Of a stretch of 9,863 nucleotides of DNA, positions 1 to 9,578 are shown piece by piece. The number at the start of each line of letters is the position of its first letter. Position 1 is the stretch's first letter. A program made the position numbers and the translations under genes. A model generated the notes under the pieces. That model was not told where the DNA came from. It was given only the letters and a program-made list of their open reading frames with translations, and ran no database searches. Origin of the DNA: an uncultured Verrucomicrobiota bacterium (GTDB lineage Bacteria; Verrucomicrobiota; Verrucomicrobiia; Palsa-1439); the NCBI GenBank assembly GCA_903825695.1, contig CAIKBP010000145.1, positions 1 through 9,863 on the forward strand, given 5' to 3'.

Positions 1-391
1 TACCGACCAACTCGGTAGCAACGCGTTTGCCCTGTAAATCCTTTACCGACTTGACCGGCGAATCGTTCGGCACAGCCAGCACCCAGCGCGCGGGACTGGT
101 CGACTGTTTGTTGTAAGCCAGTTCGCAGACGGCCTTGACGTCGCTGTCGTTCTCGGCAACCCAGTCGGCACCGGTTATCCCGGCATCGAGATACCCATGC
201 TCGACGTAGCGGCTGATTTCCTGCGCCCGGATCAAACGCATCTCCAGCTCAGCGTCGTCCGTGCGCGGCACATAACTCCGGCTGCTGGTAAAAACCTTCC
301 AGCCCGCCTTCGCCATCAACGCGAATGTGGATTCCTGCAGGCTGCCTTTTGGCAACCCGAATCGCAACGTCTTGTTTGTCGTCTTCGCCAT
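1..391 (-). CDS. hisG: ATP phosphoribosyltransferase, N-terminal part (cut by window edge)
   Basis: This is the first enzyme of histidine biosynthesis. It condenses ATP with PRPP to give N1-(5-phosphoribosyl)-ATP in the cytoplasm. Reading leftward from the ATG at 389-391 gives 130 codons without a stop to the window edge, so the 3' part is missing. The start MAKTTNKTLRFGLPKGSL carries the family's early G-L-P-K-G-S segment (residues 12-17). The motif DAGITGADWV (69-78) is the characteristic HisG substrate-binding segment, and a VPNDSPV stretch follows at 108-114. A GGAG lies only 3 bases before the ATG and a GGAAG about 10 bases before, so ribosome binding is plausible. It is last in a leftward cluster, 61 bases after the lipoprotein gene. 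Whether it is the long form with a C-terminal regulatory domain or the short form cannot be seen here. Confidence 0.93.
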   Translation of the reverse strand, partial: MAKTTNKTLRFGLPKGSLQESTFALMAKAGWKVFTSSRSYVPRTDDAELEMRLIRAQEISRYVEHGYLDAGITGADWVAENDSDVKAVCELAYNKQSTSPARWVLAVPNDSPVKSVKDLQGKRVATELVG

Positions 392-452
392 AATCTCCGT
401 TCTTCCAGCGCCTGTTATCTAGCGGATGACGGGCGAAAACACAAGCGCACGT

Positions 453-791
453 TCACCACCAGCCCGGGTGGCCGTAAGAGAAACCCATTTGGGAACGGAT
501 TTCGTCCGAATCACGCCGGCGCTGTTCGGCCATCGCGGCGCGTGTGTAGGTGTCCAGCAGATAAGTCACCACGCCGTTGCTGACCCCTTCATTGCGGAGA
601 CGAACAACGTCATCCGAGGACAGCTTGAAGACCGTGCGTGTATCTTTCACGCGCTGGATGATCTCCACGTTACTCGATCCCGCCTTGGACATCGATATGA
701 TGTCCGACAAACTAAGCGGTGCCGGGCGCGGTTTTGTGTTGGCGCATCCCACTAGTAATACGGCAACCAGGCATATGATGAATTGTTTCAT
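453..791 (-). CDS. small predicted lipoprotein of unknown function
   Basis: This 112-residue protein has a lipoprotein signal peptide: MKQF, then a hydrophobic stretch (about residues 5-14), then the lipobox LVGC with the acceptor Cys at residue 16. Ala at +2 would, by the E. coli rule, send it to the outer membrane. The mature part begins with a Pro-rich linker. Residues 29-80 form a compact segment (DIISMSKAG, IIQRV, VFKLSSDDVVRLRNEGVS) of a kind I recall from small envelope proteins of PVC and other bacteria, with no function I can name. It ends in a charged helix (88-99) and an aromatic tail, GFSYGHPGWW. The ATG at 791 is preferred; a GTG directly upstream at 794 is in frame, and neither has a clear Shine-Dalgarno. 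It starts 27 bases after the rfaE2 stop, suggesting cotranscription. Lnt encoded in the same window would acylate it. Confidence 0.8.
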   Translation of the reverse strand: MKQFIICLVAVLLVGCANTKPRPAPLSLSDIISMSKAGSSNVEIIQRVKDTRTVFKLSSDDVVRLRNEGVSNGVVTYLLDTYTRAAMAEQRRRDSDEIRSQMGFSYGHPGWW

Positions 792-818
792 CACCGACAG
801 AAATTTAGCGCATCCGGC

Positions 819-1370
819 TCAAAGTCCGCTCTTGCGAATCTTCGCGATCAGGCTGGTCGTGGAAAAACCGCGCACGAACGGCAGGATGCGAATTTGAGCG
901 CCAAGTTTCTTGAGCACCGCGCGCTCGCTTGCGTCCAGCGTCTTGGCGGTGTAATCCCCAGCCTTGACGTAGATGTCGGGGCGGACGGCGGAAAGAAAAC
1001 GGCTTGCGCGGCGGTCGTTGAAGATCACCACAGCGTCCACGCACGCCAGTGCCGCGAGGACGGCGGCACGATGTTGCTGGCGAACCAGCGGACGCCCCCG
1101 GCCTTTGAGTTGTCGAACCGATGCATCTGAGTTGAGGCCGACCACCAGCAGATCGCCAAGTTTTTGCGCGCGTTGGAGGTAACTCACGTGGCCGTAATGA
1201 AGGAGGTCAAAACAGCCGTTGGTCGCCACAATCCGCAGTCCGCACCCGTGCGCGACTGCGGCCCAGCGGGCCGCTTGTTTGGGAGTTAACACTTTGTAAC
1301 GGGTGGGGTTACCCGCCCCAAAGACGTTGGCAGACAAGCGCATGGGCTTTTTATCTTGATTCGCGGTCAT
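819..1370 (-). CDS. rfaE2: D-glycero-beta-D-manno-heptose 1-phosphate adenylyltransferase (stand-alone RfaE domain II)
   Basis: This enzyme transfers AMP from ATP to heptose 1-phosphate, giving ADP-heptose for the inner core of lipopolysaccharide. The 183-residue protein is a cytidylyltransferase-like fold: TNGCFD (50-55), the nucleotide-binding HxGH as HYGH (58-61), GLNSDAS (78-84), the LKGRGRP loop (88-94), KAGDY (136-140) and a C-terminal FSTTSLI (169-175). The ribokinase-type domain found fused to it in E. coli HldE is absent, so a separate kinase (RfaE1/HldA-like) should be encoded elsewhere. About 25 N-terminal residues precede the domain. The ATG at 1370 is chosen because AGGG lies 5 bases upstream; an in-frame ATG at 1343 has no such signal. 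It leads the leftward cluster rfaE2, lipoprotein, hisG and is divergent from the glycosyltransferase. Related nucleotidyltransferases such as glycerol-3-phosphate cytidylyltransferase are less likely given NSDAS and FSTTS. Confidence 0.9.
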   Translation of the reverse strand: MTANQDKKPMRLSANVFGAGNPTRYKVLTPKQAARWAAVAHGCGLRIVATNGCFDLLHYGHVSYLQRAQKLGDLLVVGLNSDASVRQLKGRGRPLVRQQHRAAVLAALACVDAVVIFNDRRASRFLSAVRPDIYVKAGDYTAKTLDASERAVLKKLGAQIRILPFVRGFSTTSLIAKIRKSGL

Positions 1371-1394
1371 GGTTGCCCTGATAATCCTGATGCA

Positions 1395-1418
1395 GCATGG
1401 CTTATGAGATTCGACGGG
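1395..1418 (-). promoter_or_regulatory. upstream element of rfaE2, shared with pgi
   Basis: On the minus strand this reads CCCGTC-GAATCT-C-ATAAGCCATGC. Nearly the same blocks, in the same order and orientation, occur upstream of pgi at 9377-9405, where the gap before ATAAGCCATGC is longer. It sits 25 to 48 bases before the rfaE2 ATG. A TTGACC (1417-1422) overlaps its upstream end and, with 17 bases of spacing, faces a poor -10 (CATGCT, 1394-1399), so it may be part of a promoter. The function is inference; the sequence match is direct. Confidence 0.4.
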
Positions 1419-1497
1419 TCAAGGTCGTTTTCCACATGGCTGCCGGGTCAGGCGAACGGTAGCAATTGTTCCGCCGGGTAAGACTCAAAGAGACTGA

Positions 1498-3015
1498 ATG
1501 CAATACGTACATTTAATCGGGACGATTGTCTATTTTGCGATGTTGATCACGTTGGCGGCTTACGGCCTGCATCGTTATTGGATGATCTATCTGTACTACA
1601 AGCACCGCAAGGAGGTGCCGATGCCGGCTGGCCATTTGGATCCCCTTCCCAGGGTGACGGTCCAACTGCCGTTGTACAACGAGATGTACGTGGCTGAACG
1701 GCTGATCGATGCCATCACCGCCTTGGATTACCCGAAAGACAAACTCCAGATTCAAGTCCTAGACGATTCCACCGACGAAACCGTGGATATCGTCAACCGC
1801 AAGGTGACGGAACTGTGTGCCAAGGGTTTCGATATCGTCGCCGTGCGGCGGTCAGACCGCGTTGGTTTCAAGGCTGGGGCGCTGCAAAACGGGTTGAGAA
1901 CGGCGACGGGCGATTTCATTGCGATTTTCGACGCCGATTTCGTGCCGGGCAGTGATTTGCTCCAAAAGACCATTCATTTCTTTTCCGATCAGCACATCGG
2001 CATGATTCAGACCCGGTGGGGACATCTCAACGACCGGTACTCGCTCCTGACGCGCATTCAATCCATGTTAATAGATGGTCATTTCCTGATCGAGCAAACG
2101 GCGCGCGCCCGGTCGGGCCGGTTCTTCAACTTCAACGGCACCGCCGGCATTTGGCGGCGAAGTTGCATCGAGGAATCCGGCGGCTGGCAGCACGACACCT
2201 TGGCTGAAGACCTGGATTTGAGTTACCGCGCACAGATCAAGGGTTGGAGATTTCTGTTTCTGCCCGAGATCGTCACACCCGCTGAGTTGCCGGTTGAGAT
2301 GAACGCGTTCAAGAGCCAGCAACATCGTTGGGTCAAAGGCCAGATTCAGACCTGCAAAAAGATGCTGCCAATCCTCTGGCGCAGCAATATGTCGCCGAAG
2401 ATCAAGCTCGAGGGCACGGTGCATCTGACAAGTAACTTCGGGCATCTGATGCTGCTGGTGTTGTGCATACTTTTCCATTCTTCAGCCAGCACTAGCACCA
2501 ACCAGGTCACAGGCGGCAATCCCTGGACGAAGATGATGCTGGTTGATATCCCGCTCTTTCTCGCGGCGTCAGTTTCGATCTCGGCGTTTTACTTTTGCGC
2601 GCAGAAGGAACTTCATAACCAGTGGTGGAAACGCCTGCTTTACCTCCCGTTGCTCATGGCTGTCGGAGTCGGTTTGTCAGTCAACAACGCCAGAGCAGTG
2701 CTCGAAGCGATTTTCAACTACCGCAGCGATTTTGTGCGCACGCCCAAATACGGTGCGTTCTGTCGCGGCGAAGTTGGGTTGAAACAGAAATATCTGGCGC
2801 TGCGCGGTATCGTGCCATACATCGAGTTGGCGTTCGGTTTGTATTTCAGTTACCTGCTGTTTCAGGCGATTGATCGCGGCCAGTGGTCCATAGTGCCGTT
2901 CATTATGGTTTTCCAAGTTGGGTTTCTCTACGTCGGTCTGATGTCACTGGCACAGACCAGTCTCCGCGTCTTCCGGCAGACGCAACAGGCGGGATTGTCC
3001 ACCGCAGGCGTCTGA
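1498..3015 (+). CDS. membrane-bound processive glycosyltransferase, family GT2 (CslA / cellulose-synthase type)
   Basis: This 505-residue integral membrane enzyme probably polymerises a beta-linked polysaccharide from a nucleotide sugar and may thread it through the membrane. One N-terminal membrane segment (about 6-24) is followed by the cytosolic GT-A domain: QLPLYNE (56-62), DDSTDET (89-95), the DAD metal motif (145-147), FNGTAGIWR (212-220), the catalytic ED (237-238) and QQHRW (274-278). The last is the Q(Q/R)xRW acceptor signature of processive beta-glycan synthases. About four to five membrane segments follow (roughly 315-328, 347-367, 378-396, 440-457, 463-485). The pattern HFLIEQ, FNGTAGIWR, GGW, ED, QQHRW resembles plant CslA mannan synthases more than BcsA, and no PilZ domain is present. 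Sugar and product cannot be read from sequence. The ATG at 1498 has only a weak purine-rich AAGAGA upstream. It is a single gene, divergent from rfaE2 and converging on lnt. Confidence 0.88.
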   Translation: MQYVHLIGTIVYFAMLITLAAYGLHRYWMIYLYYKHRKEVPMPAGHLDPLPRVTVQLPLYNEMYVAERLIDAITALDYPKDKLQIQVLDDSTDETVDIVNRKVTELCAKGFDIVAVRRSDRVGFKAGALQNGLRTATGDFIAIFDADFVPGSDLLQKTIHFFSDQHIGMIQTRWGHLNDRYSLLTRIQSMLIDGHFLIEQTARARSGRFFNFNGTAGIWRRSCIEESGGWQHDTLAEDLDLSYRAQIKGWRFLFLPEIVTPAELPVEMNAFKSQQHRWVKGQIQTCKKMLPILWRSNMSPKIKLEGTVHLTSNFGHLMLLVLCILFHSSASTSTNQVTGGNPWTKMMLVDIPLFLAASVSISAFYFCAQKELHNQWWKRLLYLPLLMAVGVGLSVNNARAVLEAIFNYRSDFVRTPKYGAFCRGEVGLKQKYLALRGIVPYIELAFGLYFSYLLFQAIDRGQWSIVPFIMVFQVGFLYVGLMSLAQTSLRVFRQTQQAGLSTAGV

Positions 3016-3035
3016 AAACGCCGCATTGCCGCGGG

Positions 3036-4589
3036 TTACATCCGTCGTCGGAAGAACGCGACCGTGATGCCAAGCGCTGTTACCAACCCACAACCAGCCA
3101 CGAATACGTCGCCGAACCGGGTATAAAATGTTCGTGCCCGTGTCTGCGGCACCGATAATTCCCAGGTCGCTGCGCCTTCCGTGAACGGCGCCAACCGTTC
3201 ACGCACGACCCCGAACTCGTCCACGAGGCACGTCATGCCATTGTTCGTGACGCGCACCAGTGGCCGATGGTTCTCGACCGCGCGAAACACAGCGTTGGCC
3301 AGATGCATTTCTGCGGCCGGCGACGTCTTGAACCACGCGTCGTTGGTAAGGTTTACCATGAACTCCGCGCCGCGTTTGACGAACTGCCGATATAATCCAG
3401 CCACCGTGTCCTCAAAACAAATCACCGCGCCGAACGGCATGCCATTCACACGGAAAAGCGTGTACTGCCGCCCTCGCTCGAAGCTGTCCGGAATCGGCGT
3501 CAACCATTTCATGAACGGCAGCAGGTTCCGCAGCGGCACGTACTCGCCAAAAGGCACCAGATGAATCTTGCGGTAAATATCCTGCAGCGTGCCGTTGGGC
3601 AACACGAGTGCCGCCACATTGTAACCCACCGGCCCGCTGGCGCCGGGATCCGCGTCGATTGTCCCGGTGAATAATGGCGCCTGCGCCCGTGTCACGATGT
3701 CCGTTACCGTGGCATATGATTCCGGATCGTAACGCAACGCGTCGGGTGTCGCCGTCTCCGGCCAGAGAATCAGATCAGGCCGATTCACGATCACGGCTTC
3801 CGTGAGTGCACGGTAGCGGTCGAGGATCATGGGTTTTTGCGATGCATCGAACTTCAACGTCTGCGGGACATTTCCCTGCACCACCACCAGCCGTAGCGTT
3901 CTCCGCGATTCGCCATGCTGCATCTCGCGCCACCCGTACAGAAACGCCATGCACACAAGCAGCATGGCCGCATAAAACTCCCAACTCAACCGCTGCTTGG
4001 TTTCAGGTTTGCGCATTTGCCGCAGGTAACGCCGCAACGTGAAATACAGCGTGACGTTCACGAAGCATGTTAGGGCCGACGCCCCATACACACCCGTTAC
4101 GCCCGCGAACTGGATAAGCGGCGCCAACTGCCACAACGCCACGCCGAGAAAGTTCCACGGGTATCCGCCGAACAGGAACACGCCGCGCAACCACTCCAAT
4201 GTCACCCACCCCGCTGTTCCCATCACCGCCAGCATCATGTTTCGCGATGCCGTGTCTCTTAGGTCATCCAGCATCGCGCACAGTTTTGCCCAGCCTGCCG
4301 CCGCCAAACCGAAGTACAACGCCAGAAATGCCACCACCGCAACCGTTCCGGACGCCGCCAACAGCAATGGCGTGCCGGCCGCGGTCGTGTACACCACCCA
4401 CCAGGTTGTCGCACCGAAGAACACAAGTCCCGCTAGGTAACCACGACGAAACGCCTGTCTCACTGTGCAAGTTTCCAGAGAAAACAGCAAAGGCACGAGG
4501 GCTAGCCATGCTGATTGGCTGACGTTGAACGGCGGAAGCATGCTGGCGAGTAGCAAGCCCGTGGCAACGGGCAATAGCCAACGATACAT
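3036..4589 (-). CDS. lnt: apolipoprotein N-acyltransferase
   Basis: Lnt adds the third acyl chain to the N-terminal Cys of diacylated lipoproteins in the inner membrane, using a phospholipid donor. The 517-residue protein has several N-terminal membrane helices (within about 5-225), a periplasmic nitrilase domain (about 232-480) and a final C-terminal helix (about 494-512) ending FFRRRM. The triad expected from E. coli Lnt is present: Glu278 in ILWPETATP, Lys341 in YRKIHLVPFGEYVP, and Cys391 in AVICFED. NLTNDAWF (413-420) is also typical. Length is close to E. coli Lnt (about 512). I start at the ATG at 4587-4589; a longer frame from a TTG at 4622 would take its extra 11 codons from a tandem repeat. 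No Shine-Dalgarno is visible because the upstream bases are repeat. It lies 107 bases after secA, and its stop is 20 bases from that of the converging glycosyltransferase. Confidence 0.95.
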   Translation of the reverse strand: MYRWLLPVATGLLLASMLPPFNVSQSAWLALVPLLFSLETCTVRQAFRRGYLAGLVFFGATTWWVVYTTAAGTPLLLAASGTVAVVAFLALYFGLAAAGWAKLCAMLDDLRDTASRNMMLAVMGTAGWVTLEWLRGVFLFGGYPWNFLGVALWQLAPLIQFAGVTGVYGASALTCFVNVTLYFTLRRYLRQMRKPETKQRLSWEFYAAMLLVCMAFLYGWREMQHGESRRTLRLVVVQGNVPQTLKFDASQKPMILDRYRALTEAVIVNRPDLILWPETATPDALRYDPESYATVTDIVTRAQAPLFTGTIDADPGASGPVGYNVAALVLPNGTLQDIYRKIHLVPFGEYVPLRNLLPFMKWLTPIPDSFERGRQYTLFRVNGMPFGAVICFEDTVAGLYRQFVKRGAEFMVNLTNDAWFKTSPAAEMHLANAVFRAVENHRPLVRVTNNGMTCLVDEFGVVRERLAPFTEGAATWELSVPQTRARTFYTRFGDVFVAGCGLVTALGITVAFFRRRM

Positions 4590-4592
4590 AAC

Positions 4593-4629
4593 AACGTTCA
4601 ACTTCAAACTTTCAACTTTCAACGTTCAG
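4593..4629 (-). repeat. degenerate heptamer array, left arm
   Basis: Read on the minus strand this is five 7-base units in register: CTGAACG, TTGAAAG, TTGAAAG, TTTGAAG, TTGAACG, followed by TT. It ends three bases before the lnt ATG, so it fills the place where a ribosome-binding site would be. It is the inverted partner of the array at 4661-4697. Confidence 0.8.
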
Positions 4630-4660
4630 CCTTCCGGCTCAGCACCTGACCAATGGGGCA

Positions 4661-4696
4661 TTGAAAGTTCAAGGTTAAGCGTTGGATGTTGAACGT

Positions 4697-4697
<1 letters not shown>
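4661..4697 (+). repeat. degenerate heptamer array, right arm
   Basis: Read on the plus strand: TTGAAAG, TTCAAGG, TTAAGCG, TTGGATG, TTGAACG, then TT. The consensus is TTnAAnG, with positions 3 and 6 the most variable. Its outer end reaches the secA stop codon (TGA on the minus strand at 4697-4699). Confidence 0.75.
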
Positions 4698-7824
<3,127 letters not shown>

Positions 7825-7828
<4 letters not shown>

Positions 7829-7893
7829 AGATCCATCGTTGCCATCAGACCGTTGGTTTCCCAGAAGACTTGAAGAACCTCGGTATCATTCAT
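7825..7893 (-). CDS. possible 22-residue leader ORF overlapping the secA start
   Basis: An ATG at 7891-7893 opens 22 codons (MNDTEVLQVFWETNGLMATMDL) whose TGA overlaps the secA ATG as ATGA, the classic arrangement for translational coupling. An in-frame stop lies upstream, so this is its longest form. Against it: no clear Shine-Dalgarno precedes it, it has no signal-peptide-like stretch, and it does not resemble the E. coli SecM arrest sequence. A chance ORF of this length is quite possible. Confidence 0.22.
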
Positions 7894-7907
7894 GGCGATT
7901 GAGCCGC

Positions 7908-7947
7908 AAAAAACAAAAGCTCAAAGCAACTCCGCGTCTTTTGAGGC
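7908..7947 (-). terminator. probable intrinsic terminator after pgi
   Basis: On the minus strand GCCTCAAA (7947-7940) pairs with TTTGAGC (7925-7919) around a 14-base loop, with one bulged C, and TTTTGTTTTTT (7918-7908) follows at once. It begins 17 bases after the pgi stop. The stem is short and A/T-rich at its loop end, so termination may be partial. It separates pgi from secA, which implies that secA has its own promoter between about 7830 and 7907; I could not pick a convincing one. Confidence 0.6.
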
Positions 7948-7964
7948 TGTTCGCGGCCATTTCT

Positions 7965-9359
7965 TCAAACACTTACCACCCATTTCGGATTCGGTTTGCC
8001 GGCGTCTTCCACCTCAAGGCGCTTGGCCTCGTATCCCTTGCGCCCCATAAGGCCGTAGGCAAAATTCTTTCCCAGTTCCACGCCCGGCTGATCGAAGGCG
8101 TTGATGTTATAAAGCTCGCCCGCATAAGCTGTTTGCATCTCCAGCAGATAAATAAGCGTGCCCACCGTCTTCTCGTCCACTTTCCTGACCCTAATCGCGC
8201 AGTTCGGTTTGCCGCACTTTGTCAGAGCCAATTCTGTCGCTTTCTGCTCGGCATTGAGCAACTCGCCCATCGTGTGCCCGCCGAGATACTTTACCGTGTC
8301 GTACTCGGGGAACGCATGCGGGATCGTTACCGTCGAGCCAAACTCGTCCACCGTCAGGAATGTAATCACCTTGTCGTACGGTCCTTCGATGTAAAGCTGC
8401 ATCACCGAGTGCTGGTCGGTCACGCCGAGCGCCTTTTCGGGCGTCTGACCCGTGCGCGCCATTTTGCCCGCGCGATCCATCTGTTTGCCGAGGCTCTCTG
8501 CCCAGAGTTGGCGGAACCAGTCCGCCACGTCCCGCAACCCGTGCGAATAGGGCATCATCACCTGGATGTTTTTCCCTTTCGCCTTGTCCATCAGATAATG
8601 CAATGCTGCGCCCGTTAACGCCGGGTTTTCCCACAGCTTCTTCGACTTGCAGGCCGCATCCATGTCCGCCGCGCCGGCCAGCAACCGGTGGATGTCAATT
8701 CCTGTCACCGCCGCGCTCAGCAACCCAACCGCGCTCAACACCGAGAACCGTCCACCAACATCCGGCGGGATCGGCAACGACGCATAGGAATGTTTCTTCA
8801 CGATCTCGCGCAGCTCGCCTTTCTCGGGATCCGTGGTGATGACAATGTGCTCGACATGTTGTTTCTCGCCGAGCTTGCGGATCAGGGCGTCGCGGAACAC
8901 CAGAAACTCGCTCAGCGTTTCCGCGGTGCCGCCGGACTTTGTGATGACGTTGAACACAGTCTTGTCGAGGTCGAGCACGTCTGATAGACCGGTGATCTGG
9001 TTGGGATCGACGTTGTCGAGTACGAACAATCGTGGTCCGCGCCGGCGCGGCCGTTCCAGCAGGTTGTACTCGGGATGATTCAATGCTGACTGCAGGGCGA
9101 TATTGCCAAGCGCCGAGCCACCGATGCCGAGCACCACGAAGTTGTCGAACCGCTTATTTAGTTTCTGCGCCAGCGCCGCAACCTCATCCGCCAGCTTTGT
9201 GTTAAACAGCAGTTTCCGGAATCCCAAAGGCACATTCTCGATGGCGCTTGCAGCTGCTTCGACCTTTGGCCCCAACGCTTGCAACTGCGCGTCGCTGACA
9301 CCGTGTTCCCCTACCCGCTCGGCCATCAGATTATTGAAATCATATCGCAGATTCTGCAC
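7965..9359 (-). CDS. pgi: glucose-6-phosphate isomerase
   Basis: Pgi interconverts glucose 6-phosphate and fructose 6-phosphate in glycolysis and gluconeogenesis. The 464-residue protein matches the short bacterial (Bacillus-like, about 450) form rather than the E. coli form of about 549. Two SIS sugar-isomerase folds are visible: GIGGSALG (78-85) with ITKSGGTAET (139-148), then PPDVGGRFSVLSAVG (198-212). Family catalytic residues are present: Glu288 in LWAESLGK, His317 in VTDQHS, and Lys431 in the C-terminal signature FDQPGVELGK (422-431). The start is GTG at 9357-9359, decided by a strong GGAGG nine bases upstream; an in-frame TAA directly precedes the GTG, so no longer form is possible. 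A probable terminator follows. It is oriented with secA and lnt but has no functional link to export. Confidence 0.97.
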   Translation of the reverse strand: MQNLRYDFNNLMAERVGEHGVSDAQLQALGPKVEAAASAIENVPLGFRKLLFNTKLADEVAALAQKLNKRFDNFVVLGIGGSALGNIALQSALNHPEYNLLERPRRRGPRLFVLDNVDPNQITGLSDVLDLDKTVFNVITKSGGTAETLSEFLVFRDALIRKLGEKQHVEHIVITTDPEKGELREIVKKHSYASLPIPPDVGGRFSVLSAVGLLSAAVTGIDIHRLLAGAADMDAACKSKKLWENPALTGAALHYLMDKAKGKNIQVMMPYSHGLRDVADWFRQLWAESLGKQMDRAGKMARTGQTPEKALGVTDQHSVMQLYIEGPYDKVITFLTVDEFGSTVTIPHAFPEYDTVKYLGGHTMGELLNAEQKATELALTKCGKPNCAIRVRKVDEKTVGTLIYLLEMQTAYAGELYNINAFDQPGVELGKNFAYGLMGRKGYEAKRLEVEDAGKPNPKWVVSV

Positions 9360-9368
9360 TTACAGCGT

Positions 9369-9373
9369 CCTCC
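9369..9373 (-). promoter_or_regulatory. ribosome-binding site that fixes the GTG start of pgi
   Basis: GGAGG on the minus strand lies 9 bases before the GTG at 9359. It is the best Shine-Dalgarno in the window. It sits inside a 6-codon mini-ORF (ATG at 9380, TAA at 9360-9362) that ends flush against the pgi start. Confidence 0.75.
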
Positions 9374-9376
9374 ATC

Positions 9377-9405
9377 GCATGGCTTATATCGCAGATTCGG
9401 ACGGG
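9377..9405 (-). promoter_or_regulatory. upstream element of pgi, shared with rfaE2
   Basis: On the minus strand this reads CCCGTC-C-GAATCT-GCGAT-ATAAGCCATGC. The three blocks match the element upstream of rfaE2 (1395-1418) exactly; only the spacers differ. It lies 18 to 46 bases before the pgi GTG, just upstream of its ribosome-binding site. TATAAG inside it resembles a -10 box but would put the transcription start at or inside the ribosome-binding site. I cannot assign a regulator. Confidence 0.4.
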
Positions 9406-9500
9406 CGCGGCAAAACATTTCGGAAGTGTGTAGTCAACACAAATGGCCGTCAGCCGAGCACGGCGTAGGGTTACCGGCAGTTGAACGCCCGGCAATCCGC

Positions 9501-9532
9501 AAATAAGAACGGGCGGACATTGCTGTCCGCCC
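9501..9532 (-). terminator. intrinsic terminator after the 90-residue gene
   Basis: A perfect 9-base-pair stem, GGGCGGACA / TGTCCGCCC, with a 4-base loop lies at 9511-9532. On the minus strand it is followed by GTTCTTATTT. It is 46 bases beyond the stop of the leftward gene at 9579, so it ends that transcript and isolates it from pgi. The plus-strand side has no T-tract. The remainder of the 9360-9578 gap holds the pgi upstream element and no gene. Confidence 0.8.
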
Positions 9533-9578
9533 ATCTGTCCTTACCGAAATTCTCTGCTGGTCTCGGTTACTGACTCCG

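Noticed and set aside
792..794. GTG directly before the lipoprotein ATG as the start
   Set aside because: It adds only one Met, has no better ribosome-binding site, and the ATG is the default choice; the protein is otherwise unchanged.
3007..3022. GGCGT / ACGCC hairpin at the glycosyltransferase stop as a terminator
   Set aside because: It has only five pairs, overlaps the stop codon, and no T-run follows on either strand.
3180..3203. Perfect 9-bp hairpin (GTGAACGG / CCGTTCAC core)
   Set aside because: It lies inside the lnt coding region with no T-tract on either strand; most likely chance.
4590..4622. Longer lnt start at a TTG (4622) adding 11 residues
   Set aside because: The added codons are translated heptamer repeat and precede a normal ATG with a hydrophobic N-terminus; a TTG start inside a repeat is unlikely.
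9382..9438. Classical promoter for pgi using TTGACT (9432-9437) or TATAAG (9384-9389)
   Set aside because: TTGACT has no acceptable -10 at 16-18 bases, and TATAAG is so close to the ribosome-binding site that transcription would start at or within it.
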